Shown: piece by piece, positions 22,217 to 32,486 of the stretch
How positions within the stretch are numbered: the stretch's first letter is position 1
How the letters are laid out: each line of letters begins with the position of its first letter
DNA from: Clostridia bacterium
Lineage (GTDB): Bacteria; Bacillota_A; Clostridia; UBA1212; UBA1255
Assembly (NCBI GenBank): GCA_017522515.1
Contig: JAFWZH010000309.1
Coordinates: 1 to 35,707, forward strand
Reading direction: 5' to 3'
Length of the DNA stretch: 35,707 nt
The notes under the pieces: generated by a model
What the model was told of the DNA's origin: nothing
The model's input: only the letters and a program-made list of their open reading frames with translations
Databases searched by the model: none
Program-made: the position numbers and the translations under genes

Positions 22217-22277
22217 CTGTATGCGTGTATGTTTGCGCAGATTTAAGTTTATTCACAAGCAAGGAGGCCTTGTAATT

Positions 22278-23297
22278 ATGAAAAATAAATTAGAAGCAAT
22301 TCAGAAGGAGTTTGGCGAAAGACTTTCGGCAGCAGTGTCACCGGACAAGCTGGAAGAACTTAAAGTAGCATACTTAGGTAAAAAAGGCGAACTTACTTCA
22401 ATATTAAAAGGAATGGGACAGCTTAGTCCCGAAGAACGTCCTGTTGTGGGACAGATGGTAAATGCGGTAAGAGCCGATATGGAGAAGAAAATTTCCGAAA
22501 AAGCAGAAATGCTTAAATCAGAGGAAATGGCAAAGAAATTAGAGGCTGAAAAGGTCGACGTTACAATGCCGGGCAAAACCAAGAAGGCAGGTTCGCTCCA
22601 TCCCATAAACCAAATAAGCGATGAGATGAAAGATTTATTCATCGGAATGGGTTACGAGATTGCTGACGGTCCTGAGATAGAATTCGATTATTATAACTTT
22701 GAGGCACTTAATTTACCTGAGGGACATCCCGCAAGAGATACACAGGATACATTTTATATTACAGAAAAAATGCTTTTAAGAACACAAACATCTTCTGTTC
22801 AGATTCACGTAATGGAAAATAAAAAGCCTCCTATAAAAATAATTTGCCCCGGCAAAGTTTACAGAGCAGATAATGTTGATGCAACACACTCACCGATATT
22901 CCACCAGATAGAAGGTCTTGTTGTAGATAAAGGCGTTACAATGGGTGACCTTAAAGGTACTTTGGAAGTTTACGCGAAACACATGTTCGGACCTGAGACA
23001 AAAATTCGTCTCCGTCCCCATCATTTCCCATTTACAGAACCAAGTGCAGAAGTGGATGTTTCTTGTTGGACATGCGGAGGAAAAGGTTGCAGAATGTGTA
23101 AAGGAGAGGGCTGGATTGAGGTTCTCGGTTGCGGAATGGTGCATCCTGATGTATTGCGCCGCTGCGGAATAGACCCTGAGGTATACAGCGGTTTTGCATT
23201 CGGAATAGGTGTGGAGAGAACGGCTATGGCACGATTCGGTGTTACGGATATGCGCCAGTTCTTTGAAGGCGACACACGTTTCCTGTCACAATTCTGA
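22278..23297 (+). CDS. pheS: Phenylalanyl-tRNA synthetase alpha subunit
   Basis: 339 residues, the standard length. An N-terminal coiled-coil (about 1-85) is followed by the class II catalytic core. [20 protein letters not shown] leads in; [20 protein letters not shown] is motif 2, and [15 protein letters not shown] is motif 3. [12 protein letters not shown] and the Cys-rich stretch [17 protein letters not shown] are typical of bacterial PheS. It forms the (alpha-beta)2 enzyme with PheT that charges tRNA-Phe. ATG 22278 has AAGGAGG 10 nt upstream. A longer frame from 22203 begins with a non-conserved stretch spanning the -10 and is rejected. pheT starts 21 nt after the stop. Confidence 0.97.
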   Translation: MKNKLEAIQKEFGERLSAAVSPDKLEELKVAYLGKKGELTSILKGMGQLSPEERPVVGQMVNAVRADMEKKISEKAEMLKSEEMAKKLEAEKVDVTMPGKTKKAGSLHPINQISDEMKDLFIGMGYEIADGPEIEFDYYNFEALNLPEGHPARDTQDTFYITEKMLLRTQTSSVQIHVMENKKPPIKIICPGKVYRADNVDATHSPIFHQIEGLVVDKGVTMGDLKGTLEVYAKHMFGPETKIRLRPHHFPFTEPSAEVDVSCWTCGGKGCRMCKGEGWIEVLGCGMVHPDVLRRCGIDPEVYSGFAFGIGVERTAMARFGVTDMRQFFEGDTRFLSQF

Positions 23298-23318
23298 TGT
23301 AAGAAAGGAGTAATAAAA

Positions 23319-25769
23319 ATGGTAGCACCGTTAAAATGGCTTTTAAGCTATACAGACTTAAATATAAATTCAAAGGAAGAAATTCATGAGCTTGCGGAGG
23401 AAATGACGCTCTCCGGTACGAAGGTAGAAGAAGTTGTTTCAAAAGGAGCAGAAATCAATCGTGTTGTTGTGGCAAAATGCTTGCAAGTAGAAAGACATGA
23501 AAATTCAGACCATCTGTTCGTTTGTCAGTTAGACATAGGAGCAGAAGAACCTATACAAATTGTAACAGGCGCACAGAACATGAGAGTAGGCGCGTATGTT
23601 CCGGCGGCTCTTGATAATTCAACAATTTCAGAAGGACGCACAATTAAGGCAGGTAAGCTCAGAGGCGTACCTTCAAACGGAATGATGTGCTCTTTTGAGG
23701 AAATCGGACTTGATTGCAATAATTACGAAAACGGCAATAATGACGGCATCATGATATTGCAGGATTTAGGTGAATTTAAAGATTGTACAGAGGAATATTT
23801 CGAGAGTATCATAGGTAAGGATATAATTCCTGTTTTGGGAGCAGATGAGACAGTAATAGATTTTGAGGTAACCTCAAACAGAGCAGACTGCTTCAGTATT
23901 TTGGGACTTTCAAGAGAAGCAGCAATTACCATGCACGGTAAATTTACAAAACCTGTAGTAAAAGTTAAAGAAGAATGTGCAGAAAATGCAAAAGATTTAC
24001 TTACTGTTGAAGTGCAGGCACCTGACCTTTGCCCCAGATATGCGGCAAGAGTTGTTAAGGATGTTAAAATAGGACCTTCTCCCAAATGGATGAAGGAGCG
24101 TTTGCAGGCTGCAGGAGTTCGCTCTATAAACAATATTGTAGATATTACAAACTACGTAATGTTGGAATATGGTCAGCCAATGCATGCTTTTGATAAAAGA
24201 ACAATAAGAGGCAATAAAATTATAGTTCGCAGAGCAGAAGATGGCGAAAAACTCACTACACTTGATGAGCAAGAGCGCATTCTTGACAATTCAATGCTTG
24301 TTATAGCAGATGCAGAAGGCAGTACAGCTATTGCAGGCGTAATGGGTGGACTTAATTCCGAAATAGAGCCTGACACAACGGAAATCGTGTTCGAATCTGC
24401 AATTTTTGATGCAGTAACGGTACGCAGAGGCGCTAAAAAAGTAGGTTTAAGAACAGAAGCTTCTTCCAGATTTGAAAAAGGACTTGATACAGTACTTTGC
24501 CTTGAGGCTCTTGACAGAGCAGCTCAACTTGTTGAAGAGCTTGGTGCAGGTAAGGTTTGCAAAGGCGTTATTGATGTAAGCACCGGCGAAAAGGTAATGC
24601 CTAAGATAAAATGCAGCGTAGAAGGAATTAACACATTTATAGGAATTTCCGCGACACAAGCTGAAATGGAGAAAATTCTTGTTGAGCTTGAATGTGAGCC
24701 GCATTTTGATGAAGGTTATGTAATACCGCCCAGCTTTAGAGGAGATTTGATTTGCGATGCGGACATAGCAGAAGAAATCGCAAGATTTTACGGATACAAT
24801 AAGATTGAATCACGCTTGCTTAATGGTTGTGCTACAACTTTAGGCAGCAGAAATCGTAAGCAGAAGATTCAGGACCGTATCAGAAAGCAAATGACGGGAA
24901 TGGGATATAACGAAATGCTTACATTCTCATTTATCAGTCCTTTTGTTTTTGACAGACTTAATCTCCCCGAGGATTGTTCACTTCGTGATGCTGTGATTAT
25001 TGAGAATCCTTTAGGAGAGGATTACAGTGTTATGAGAACAACAATGATGCCTTCTTTCTTAGAATCTGTTGCTAATAACTATGCACACAGAGTTGAAGCT
25101 GCATCCTTGTTTGAGATTTCATATATATACGTTAAAACAGATAAATATCCGGATGAGCTTCCCGAACATCGCGAAATGCTTACTTTTGGTGGCTATGCTG
25201 CTAACGGTAAGGCTGATTTCTTTGAATTTAAAGGTGACATCGAGGCTCTCTTGGAAGCACTCAAAATAACAAAATATGAGTTCGAACCTGAGAAAGAAAT
25301 AGCCTTTATGCATCCGGGAAGAACAGCGAGATTATTTGTGGGAGGAAAGGATGCAGGAATATTCGGTCAAATTCATCCTGCAGTTGCCAAAAAATGGGGC
25401 TGTCCTGATAATACAATGGTTGCAATGCTTAGAACAGATGTTCTTATTGCAAACGTAACAGATATTCCCAAGAATAAGGAACTTCCTAAATTCCCTGCAG
25501 TTACGAGAGATATTGCAGTTGTTCTTGACGCAGATGTTCCGGCAGGCCATGTAGAAAAGCTTATACGTCAGCGCGGAGGAAAGGCTTTGGAAACTTGCAC
25601 TTTGTTTGACTGTTATATAGGTGCACAAGTGCCGGAGGGTAAGAAGAGCCTTGCTTATGCTTTGGCATTCCGTGATGCAACGAGAACACTTACAGATGAG
25701 GATGTAAATAAATTTATGAAAAAGATTCTCAATGGACTTGAAATGCAGTTTGGAGCAAGCTTGAGATAA
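23319..25769 (+). CDS. pheT: Phenylalanyl-tRNA synthetase beta subunit
   Basis: 816 residues, close to the usual 790-820. In order: an N-terminal segment with the tRNA-binding OB domain (about 40-155, with VVAKCLQVERHENSDHLFVC), B3/B4 editing domain, B5 DNA-binding-like fold, catalytic-like core (ENPLGEDYSVMRTTMMPSFLES) and a C-terminal ferredoxin-fold anticodon-binding domain (about 722-816, starting FPAVTRDIAVVLD). TSNRADCFSILGLSREAA near residue 188 is a family hallmark. It proofreads mischarged tRNA-Phe and binds tRNA for the alpha subunit. The ATG follows AAAGGAG. The gene is in one transcript with pheS and is followed after 29 nt by a gene of unknown function. Confidence 0.97.
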   Translation: MVAPLKWLLSYTDLNINSKEEIHELAEEMTLSGTKVEEVVSKGAEINRVVVAKCLQVERHENSDHLFVCQLDIGAEEPIQIVTGAQNMRVGAYVPAALDNSTISEGRTIKAGKLRGVPSNGMMCSFEEIGLDCNNYENGNNDGIMILQDLGEFKDCTEEYFESIIGKDIIPVLGADETVIDFEVTSNRADCFSILGLSREAAITMHGKFTKPVVKVKEECAENAKDLLTVEVQAPDLCPRYAARVVKDVKIGPSPKWMKERLQAAGVRSINNIVDITNYVMLEYGQPMHAFDKRTIRGNKIIVRRAEDGEKLTTLDEQERILDNSMLVIADAEGSTAIAGVMGGLNSEIEPDTTEIVFESAIFDAVTVRRGAKKVGLRTEASSRFEKGLDTVLCLEALDRAAQLVEELGAGKVCKGVIDVSTGEKVMPKIKCSVEGINTFIGISATQAEMEKILVELECEPHFDEGYVIPPSFRGDLICDADIAEEIARFYGYNKIESRLLNGCATTLGSRNRKQKIQDRIRKQMTGMGYNEMLTFSFISPFVFDRLNLPEDCSLRDAVIIENPLGEDYSVMRTTMMPSFLESVANNYAHRVEAASLFEISYIYVKTDKYPDELPEHREMLTFGGYAANGKADFFEFKGDIEALLEALKITKYEFEPEKEIAFMHPGRTARLFVGGKDAGIFGQIHPAVAKKWGCPDNTMVAMLRTDVLIANVTDIPKNKELPKFPAVTRDIAVVLDADVPAGHVEKLIRQRGGKALETCTLFDCYIGAQVPEGKKSLAYALAFRDATRTLTDEDVNKFMKKILNGLEMQFGASLR

Positions 25770-25798
25770 CCAAAAGCAAGAATTATAGGAGAAAAGGC

Positions 25799-26743
25799 AT
25801 GAGTATTTATGATTATTTAGAGAAAAAAACGCCCGCGGAAATTGCGGAGAACGGATACAGGTTACCGGATTTAGACATGGTAAAAGGCGATACTTGGGTA
25901 CCCGGAGCGTACGAAGGTACGATTCTACGCTCTAATGTCAGCGTTAAGCTTCATACTGTCATAAATTTTCTCACTGCCTTGGCTGTAAAAAAACAGGCTT
26001 TTAAGCCATCAGCAAAAAATAAGGCAAAATTAACAGCAAGATTATTAAAATATCCTGCTATTTCGCTTGTTGATCCTGTATGCTCATACTGTGTGGCATT
26101 TAAGATACCTCAAAATGAAGCGAAAAAGGAAGCTTTAAGAGCTTTGGCGCTTGATTTGGCTAAGAATTCCGTTAATCGTGAACCGGTCAAAATGGGACTT
26201 GCGCTTTTAGGTATTTCCGGTAAAAAGGAAGATTTGCAGATATTGAGGACTTTGGGAAAGCATGATGAGTTTACTTTATTTGCAGCAGGCTCTGCCGCCG
26301 GACTTTTAAAAGGTAAGGAAAAAAATACTTTTCTTACAGAACTTGCAGAAGAAGTTGAGGGCTGGGGAAAGTTGGCGATTCTTTATGAGCTGGATTACAG
26401 TGATGAAAATGCTCGCCTTTGGGCAGTCAAAAAAGGTTGCCGCAATACTGTAGGATATTCTTATGCTGCCAATGTGTGTGCCACAAAAGGTAATATGGCA
26501 GATATTCTCGCAAAGCTTAAAGCCGGAGAGTATGCAGAAACAGAGGCAGAAGAAATTTTCCGTGGAGTGTGCGATATTTTTACCGGATTGCTTAATCCTG
26601 ATGAGAATCAGGACGGTATAAAAGAATACGGAGAGGCGATGCGGGCAGGTGCTTCGTTTAAAGATATTTGCCAGAATATGCCTGAGTTATCCTCAAAAGA
26701 TGACAGAGCAGCAAAAATAGCAGAGAAATTATCTGATTATTAA
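25799..26743 (+). CDS. Unrecognised helical-repeat (HEAT-like) protein
   Basis: 314 residues, soluble and mostly helical, with repeated helix pairs such as KKEALRALALDLAKNSV, VKMGLALLGISGKKEDLQIL and FTLFAAGSAAGLLKGKEKNT that suggest HEAT/ARM-type repeats. No catalytic motif, signal peptide or membrane segment is visible. I do not recognise the family. ATG 25799 follows AGGAGAAAAGGC. The gene lies between pheT (29 nt upstream) and the ABC ATPase (22 nt downstream), so it is probably on the same transcript. A scaffold role is possible from the fold alone. Confidence 0.7.
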   Translation: MSIYDYLEKKTPAEIAENGYRLPDLDMVKGDTWVPGAYEGTILRSNVSVKLHTVINFLTALAVKKQAFKPSAKNKAKLTARLLKYPAISLVDPVCSYCVAFKIPQNEAKKEALRALALDLAKNSVNREPVKMGLALLGISGKKEDLQILRTLGKHDEFTLFAAGSAAGLLKGKEKNTFLTELAEEVEGWGKLAILYELDYSDENARLWAVKKGCRNTVGYSYAANVCATKGNMADILAKLKAGEYAETEAEEIFRGVCDIFTGLLNPDENQDGIKEYGEAMRAGASFKDICQNMPELSSKDDRAAKIAEKLSDY

Positions 26744-26765
26744 TATTTTTCGGAGGTCAGTTTGT

Positions 26766-27722
26766 ATGATTGAGATAAAAAATCTCACAAAGCGATATGG
26801 ACAGATACACGCAGTAAATGATATATCGCTTACAATTAAAAAGGGCGAAATCCTTGGTTTCTTGGGGCCGAACGGTGCAGGAAAATCTACGACAATGAAT
26901 ATTCTTACAGGATATTTGTCGCCAACCTCAGGTACCGTAACCATTGATGGTTTTGATATAATGGATTCACCTCGTGAAGCCAAAAAATTAATCGGTTACT
27001 TGCCGGAGTTGCCGCCGCTTTATCAGGATATGACTGTCAGTGAGTATCTTAAATTTATTTCAGAGCTGAAGAGCGTTCCGTTAAAGCAACGCAAACGTCA
27101 ATTAGACGAGATTTTATATCTTGTAAAATTAGGAGATATGCAGGATCGTCTGATTAAAAATCTTTCAAAGGGATACAAGCAAAGAGTTGGTGTTGCACAG
27201 GCTTTGGTTGGAAATCCGCAAGTATTGGTTTTGGACGAGCCAACGGTGGGCCTTGACCCTAAACAAATAATTGAAATCAGAAAATTGATTGGTGCTTTGA
27301 GACATGAGCACACGATTATATTAAGTACGCACATATTGCAGGAAGTAAATGCAGTTTGCAGTAGTGTTGCCGTAATCAATAAGGGTAAACTTGCGGCTAC
27401 CGGTTCTGTTTCCGACTTTACAGCATCAGAAGGTACCGTAAATAAATTTGTAATAAGCATTGTGGGAGCGCCTTCAAGAACAGAAGCCCAAAATGCGTTA
27501 AAAGAAACAGACGGTGTGCGCAGAGTTGATTTTGTGAGAGTGGATAAGGATGCATATATATTTAATGTAGAATCTGAACGCAAAAGCGATGTACGCAGAA
27601 GTGTGTTTAATGCAGTATCACGTAATAATATGGCAATAATAGAGTTAAGACCTGTAGGAAGAACTCTTGAAGAAATTTTCATTGACATAGTAAGCAATGA
27701 GCAAGACTCAGAACAAGAGTAA
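26766..27722 (+). CDS. ABC transporter ATP-binding protein (Gld-type)
   Basis: 318 residues. Walker A is GPNGAGKST (34-42), the signature is LSKGYKQR (133-140) and Walker B VLVLDEPT (153-160), with the H-loop in LSTHIL. The Q-loop position reads LPELPPLY, with Glu in place of Gln, as in many GldA-like ATPases. A C-terminal domain of about 90 residues (from SEGTVNKFVI) ends in ELRPVGRTLEEIF, typical of ABC-2 exporter ATPases. It would power the permease encoded 17 nt downstream. The order ATPase, permease, GldG-like and DUF4340 is a known conserved block of unknown substrate. The ATG has CGGAGG upstream. Confidence 0.93.
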   Translation: MIEIKNLTKRYGQIHAVNDISLTIKKGEILGFLGPNGAGKSTTMNILTGYLSPTSGTVTIDGFDIMDSPREAKKLIGYLPELPPLYQDMTVSEYLKFISELKSVPLKQRKRQLDEILYLVKLGDMQDRLIKNLSKGYKQRVGVAQALVGNPQVLVLDEPTVGLDPKQIIEIRKLIGALRHEHTIILSTHILQEVNAVCSSVAVINKGKLAATGSVSDFTASEGTVNKFVISIVGAPSRTEAQNALKETDGVRRVDFVRVDKDAYIFNVESERKSDVRRSVFNAVSRNNMAIIELRPVGRTLEEIFIDIVSNEQDSEQE

Positions 27723-27739
27723 CAAGCGGAGGTGTATTT

Positions 27740-28453
27740 ATGTTAACAATCTATAAAAGAGAAATGGGAGCATATTTTCGCTCGCCCGTTGCTTATTGCA
27801 TCATAGGTTTTTTTATGGCAATTGTAGGCTTGATGTTCTGGATTAATTCAATATTGCAAGCCTCTGCACAATTCTCCACAACCTTAAGCTCAATAGGCGT
27901 GTATCTTACATTTATAATACCGATTATGACGATGAGGCTTTTGTCTGACGAAAAGAAAAACGGTACAGAAGTCCTTTTGAGAACGTGCCCCGTTCCAATG
28001 TGGAAGATTGTGCTTGGAAAATATCTTTCATCTGTCACACTTTTTCTTATAATGACTGTTTTGACAGGCATTTATCCGATTTTAATAGCTTTTCTCGTTG
28101 AAGAAGGAGCTGTTGTTGGCTCTGCACAGGATTTTGGCAGCTATGCAGGCTTCTTTATGCTGGGTATGGCATATATTGCGGTTAGTTTGTTTGTGTCGTC
28201 TTTTACGGAAAGTCAGTCTGTAGCCGCCGTTTCCGGTATTGTTGTACTGCTTATTTTATATTTCTTGCAATCTATAGGAGCTTCGTTGGGAACAACACTC
28301 GGTGCAGTTTTACAATGGATTGCACCTCTTACAAGATATCAGGATTTTACGGTGGGTGCTTTTAATATAGCTTCACTTATTTTTTATTTTACATTTTCGG
28401 CAATGTTTGTATTTTTAACATACGTAAATCTTGAAAGGAAAAGAGTTATATGA
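27740..28453 (+). CDS. ABC-2 type permease (GldF-like)
   Basis: 237 residues with six membrane segments. The N-terminal YKREMGAYFRSPVAYCIIG is the typical cytoplasmic entry helix and first segment of GldF-like permeases; LRTCPVPMWKIVLGKYLSS is the coupling loop between segments 2 and 3. It should form a dimeric channel with the preceding ATPase. The ATG has GCGGAGGTG upstream. Its stop overlaps the start of the next gene by 4 nt (ATGA), which argues that the two products are made in equal amounts. Confidence 0.92.
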   Translation: MLTIYKREMGAYFRSPVAYCIIGFFMAIVGLMFWINSILQASAQFSTTLSSIGVYLTFIIPIMTMRLLSDEKKNGTEVLLRTCPVPMWKIVLGKYLSSVTLFLIMTVLTGIYPILIAFLVEEGAVVGSAQDFGSYAGFFMLGMAYIAVSLFVSSFTESQSVAAVSGIVVLLILYFLQSIGASLGTTLGAVLQWIAPLTRYQDFTVGAFNIASLIFYFTFSAMFVFLTYVNLERKRVI

Positions 28454-29910
28454 GTAAAAATAAAGACAATTCAGGTACATTTAAAAAACGAATTAATTAC
28501 AGCGTAGGCTATCTTTTATTAATCGTGGCCGTTGTAGTTGTTTTTGTTGTGGTAAATATAATTCTGGAACAACTTCCCATGACGTTGGACTTCACTACCA
28601 ATGAGCAATTTTCAATAACAGAGGAAACAGAAAAAATTCTTGAAAACCTTAAAGAAGATGTTGAAATTATAGCCCTGTATGACAGAGTTAAAGGTGAAGC
28701 TGACACAAAAAAGGCAGAAGTAATAAGAATCCTTGATATTTATGACAGATATGAACATGTAGATGTTTCGTATGTTTCTTTGAACGTAAACCCCAATATT
28801 ATAAATGATTCGGTAGGTACGGTGGCAGCAGGCACGTATTCCGAAGGAGATTATATAGTAAAAAGTGCCAAAAGAAACAAACGTATAGCAGCAGACGATA
28901 TGTTTGAAACAGAAGTAGGCTATGTAGCAGACATTTTGCCGCTGACATACACAACGGGTAATAAAACAGAGCAGAGGGTAAGCACTGCGATTAAATATGT
29001 TACGCTTGATATAATACCTAATCTTTATGTTTCTACGGGGTTGCAAGAAAATTCCATGGATGATTACGGACTGATTTTTGAGGATATTGACAACATGAAT
29101 ATCAGCATAAAAGAAGCGGATATTTCGAAGTTTACAAAAATGCCTGAGGATGCCGGTGCTCTTGTTATTTTAAGTCCTAAGAGAGACCTTTCTCAGACAG
29201 AATATGACATGTTACGTCAGTGGTTGGCTTTTGACGGCGGTATGGTTTTTGTTGCTTTTGACTCAGATATGACGGGTACGGAAATGACGCGATTTAATTT
29301 GCTTCTTTCGGAGCTTTATGGTATGGAAATCAAAAATGATATTGTTTCTGATGAGGAGGCATATCAGATTACGGCAGCCGCTAAAAATTCAGTAATCACT
29401 GCAACAGATTTGAGTTACGGACCGCTAAAAGTAAATCCCCTTTCAAAAACATTTATTGCTTATGATTCAAGAAGTATAAACATGTTAAATACGACGGGAT
29501 ATTTTGAATCACATCCAATAATTCAAACTTCAAAGACAGGTAAAAGTACTGAATACATTACCGGAGAAGAGACAACCGGTGTAACGACTTTGGCTGCTTG
29601 CGGAGAGTTCTACGCAAACGGAAAGAGCTCAAGAGTAGTTGTATTCGGTTCAAGTCTTGGATTATCTGATGACTTTATTAAAAAATATGCAGATTCTTCT
29701 TCTGAACTCTTATTCCTCTACAGCATTGATTGGATGATGGGAGAGGACACAATGGAATCCTTAGATGTTGAGTCTAAGACGTACAATACAACAACAATAA
29801 CAGTCGATAAAGTTCAGAACAAGTGGATATTTGCTTTCTCTGTTATAATTTATCCTTTGGTAATTATTGGCGTAGGTGTTTTTGTTTGGATGAGAAGACG
29901 TCATCTTTGA
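28450..29910 (+). CDS. GldG-family ABC auxiliary protein
   Basis: 486 residues. A membrane anchor (about 20-40) is followed by a large extracytoplasmic domain and a C-terminal membrane segment (about 460-481) ending WMRRRHL. The entry LDFTTNEQFSITEETEKILENL and the line LVILSPKRDLSQTEYDMLRQ followed by FDGGMVFVAFD are typical of GldG/ABC_transp_aux proteins. In Bacteroidetes the GldAFG set supports gliding and secretion. In Firmicutes the same set occurs without gliding, and its role is unknown. It starts inside the stop of the permease gene. DUF4340 follows by 36 nt. Confidence 0.88.
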   Translation: MSKNKDNSGTFKKRINYSVGYLLLIVAVVVVFVVVNIILEQLPMTLDFTTNEQFSITEETEKILENLKEDVEIIALYDRVKGEADTKKAEVIRILDIYDRYEHVDVSYVSLNVNPNIINDSVGTVAAGTYSEGDYIVKSAKRNKRIAADDMFETEVGYVADILPLTYTTGNKTEQRVSTAIKYVTLDIIPNLYVSTGLQENSMDDYGLIFEDIDNMNISIKEADISKFTKMPEDAGALVILSPKRDLSQTEYDMLRQWLAFDGGMVFVAFDSDMTGTEMTRFNLLLSELYGMEIKNDIVSDEEAYQITAAAKNSVITATDLSYGPLKVNPLSKTFIAYDSRSINMLNTTGYFESHPIIQTSKTGKSTEYITGEETTGVTTLAACGEFYANGKSSRVVVFGSSLGLSDDFIKKYADSSSELLFLYSIDWMMGEDTMESLDVESKTYNTTTITVDKVQNKWIFAFSVIIYPLVIIGVGVFVWMRRRHL

Positions 29911-29946
29911 TAATGTTTTAATGGGATATTCGAGAGGTAATATTTT

Positions 29947-31371
29947 ATGAAACAATATAAATTAACTATTATTTCATTAATTGTAATAGCTGTAGTGTTA
30001 GTAGGCTTTTTCGTTCTCTCAGCAGTGATAGATAAAGATCAAGAAAACAACGAAGCAGTCGCAACAAAAGAAATTGAAACAGAAAGTGTTTTCGGTTTTT
30101 CTTCAATCAGCGAAATACAAGCGTATGAGAGTAACGTTGTAGACGATATAAAGCTTGAAAGAGACAGCAGCGGAAATTGGTCTTGCAGTACTTATGAGAA
30201 TATTAAGCTCTATACTGCAGGCATTAATACAGCTTTGTCCTCTGTAAGGTCTTGTATGGCCGCTGTTGTATACCAAGGAGAAATAACTGATGAAGTAATA
30301 AAAAACTATGAAATTTCCAGAACACAGCATATTAAAGTGACGCTTAAAGATGGAACTGTATATACCCTGCGATTCGGAATGCAGAAACCGGGAGAGGCAA
30401 TGTATTTTGCTGCAGTAGAAGAAAAAGGAAAGGTTTATCTGATAAACAGCACATATAAGAATGCAGCTACACTTACAAAAGAAAATCTTTTATATACACA
30501 GATTTTTGATTTTAACGATAAAGGCAAAATTAAAAATGTAGAAGTACACAAAAAAGGCGAAATGTTTATGTCGCTTACAAGCAAATTTACTGAAGACAGC
30601 AGAACATGGACTATGAACTACCCTCTTGAACGCCCCTGCGATGATTCGTATGTAGAAGAAGTAATAAGCAGTGTTACATCAATATTTACATCAGAATACA
30701 TTGAAGGTGATTGTGAGGATTTGTCAAAATACGGACTTGATAATCCGGCATACTATTTAAAACTTACTGACAACAAAGGTTCACAAACACTTTCCATCGG
30801 CGACAGAATTCCGGAGGGTGGCGAATTTTACTGTGTTTTTGGCGGAACCAACAATGTTTTCACTATATCCATGGAATCTGTGGCATTTACGGACGATTCT
30901 GTTATAAAATATATGAATGCAAACATTTTTAACAGAATGTATACAGTGTTGGAGTCTATAAAAGTAGAAATAACCTGCGGGGAGATCAACGAAACCTTTA
31001 CGATGGGATTTGATATATGGGATGACGGAGAACAACTTTATTTCAACGGAAATCCGCTGGCAGATAATAATGCTACCATAAAAGCATTCCGAAGGTTAAA
31101 TACAGCGGTATATTCTTTAGATCTTGTAGGTCTTGAACCGGAACCGGAAACAAAGGGCGAGCTTCTCATAAGAATAACGTATACCATGTCTGCAGACGGT
31201 GAAGTAGTAGTTGTTGAAGGTTACCGCAATGACGAAACTACAATGAGTCTTTATGAAAATGGTAAATATTGTGGCGGTTATGATTATATAAGGCAAATTA
31301 CAGGCGAGAATAACAGCTACGGTATTATGGGAACACTTGAAAATTTCAAAACAATTTCCGGAATGAAATAA
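29947..31371 (+). CDS. DUF4340 domain protein, partner of the Gld-like ABC system
   Basis: 474 residues. A single N-terminal membrane anchor (about 7-30) is followed by an extracytoplasmic region with the DUF4340 pattern. IKLERDSSGNWSCSTYENIK, VTLKDGTVYTLRFGMQKP and later YGLDNPAYYLKLTDNKGSQTLSIGD form repeated beta-rich units. This protein type regularly follows GldG-like genes and probably works with them at the outer face of the membrane. The ATG follows GAGAGGTAA. It is most likely the last gene of the ABC block, with the next gene 31 nt downstream. Confidence 0.85.
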   Translation: MKQYKLTIISLIVIAVVLVGFFVLSAVIDKDQENNEAVATKEIETESVFGFSSISEIQAYESNVVDDIKLERDSSGNWSCSTYENIKLYTAGINTALSSVRSCMAAVVYQGEITDEVIKNYEISRTQHIKVTLKDGTVYTLRFGMQKPGEAMYFAAVEEKGKVYLINSTYKNAATLTKENLLYTQIFDFNDKGKIKNVEVHKKGEMFMSLTSKFTEDSRTWTMNYPLERPCDDSYVEEVISSVTSIFTSEYIEGDCEDLSKYGLDNPAYYLKLTDNKGSQTLSIGDRIPEGGEFYCVFGGTNNVFTISMESVAFTDDSVIKYMNANIFNRMYTVLESIKVEITCGEINETFTMGFDIWDDGEQLYFNGNPLADNNATIKAFRRLNTAVYSLDLVGLEPEPETKGELLIRITYTMSADGEVVVVEGYRNDETTMSLYENGKYCGGYDYIRQITGENNSYGIMGTLENFKTISGMK

Positions 31372-31402
31372 CATCAAACAGAATAAAATTTATGGAAGGC
31401 CA

Positions 31403-32486
31403 ATGAAAAGAGCTGTTTTCCATAAAGAATTCGTTCATACTCGGCGCCGTGTATCTTTCAGCGATTATCGGCGCCGGTTTTGCTACAGGAAGGGAGATTA
31501 TGACTTATTTTGCCTGCTTTGGATACAAAGGGATGATAGGTCTTTTTTTGTCGTGTGCATTAATTGCTTATTGCGGAGCAAAGGCACTTTTGATAGTACG
31601 CGAGTATAATATAGAAGGCCCGCACACGTTTAATAAGATAGTCGGTGGCGCTGTCGGAGGCAGATTTTTAACTGTGTGTTGCGGTTTGTTTTCGTATTCG
31701 GCTTATATCGTTGTACTTGCAGGAATGAAGCAAATTTGCGGTGGCAGCATAATACCCGTTGCTGTTGCCTCCGTTTGTGCTTACGCTGTTCTTTGTTGCG
31801 GCTTCGGAACGCTGGCAAAAATCTGTAGCTTTTGCGCACCTTGTCTTGCGGGTTTTATTGCAGTTGTTGTTGTCATAGGAGCTCTTTACGGGAAAACGAC
31901 TACTGCAGAAACGGAATATATGGTATCGCCTTTACAAATGACAGTAAAATTATTATTGTATGCCGGTTATAATGTTCTCACATCAGTCTGCGTTTTGGGA
32001 CGCTGTCGAGATATGCTGGCAAAAAAAAGTACTGCAATACGGGGCGGCATAATAGGAGGTATAATGCTTTTTATTTCAGGAGCTGCAGTGCTTTTTGGAT
32101 TGGTTTATGGGAAAATTCCTCCAAATATATACGAAATGCCTGTTATGTCACTTTTTGGTAAAGGTAGGGCGGTCATAGAGATTATGGTTTTTATTACCAT
32201 GTTTCTTTCTGCAATAACAGGTTTAACAGGAACGAGTGTTTTCTTTGAAGAGTATATACCTGAAAAGCAATTAGGTGTTTATTTGGGTTTGGCTGCTATA
32301 CCGGCTACATATATTTCTTTTGGTAGGCTGATGGATTATATTTATCCTGTTTTCGGTTTTGCCGGAATTTTTTTGATGATTGTACTTGCGTTGATGGGGC
32401 GCAAAAAGTATAATATAGAAGATAATAAATTGAGAGGTCGGGGAAAGATTTGCCGCATACAAAAGATAACCAAACAAAAGTCATAG
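31403..32486 (+). pseudogene. YkvI-like membrane protein with apparent 1-nt frameshift after the start codon
   Basis: The main frame (31407-32486) encodes a protein with about ten membrane segments opening LSAIIGAGFATGREIMTYFA, the mark of YkvI-like transporters of unknown substrate in the APC/LeuT-like fold. Its only recognised start in frame is GTG 31449, which would cut off the first half of helix 1 and has no ribosome binding site. The frame is open upstream to the TGA at 31404. An ATG at 31403, preceded by GGAAGG, is one frame off. Removing one A from AAAA (31406-31409) would join them as MKELFSIKNSFILGAVYLS, a natural family start. It is either a sequencing error or a real disruption. 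Confidence 0.7.

Noticed and set aside
27098..27697. 199-residue minus-strand frame opposite the ABC ATPase
   Set aside because: The plus-strand protein has complete ABC motifs; the minus-strand product shows no family features or ribosome binding site.
31403..31609. Independent 68-residue gene starting at ATG 31403
   Set aside because: Its frame runs inside the YkvI-like gene with an unlikely Arg/Cys-rich product. It is better explained as the true start of the YkvI-like gene thrown out of frame.
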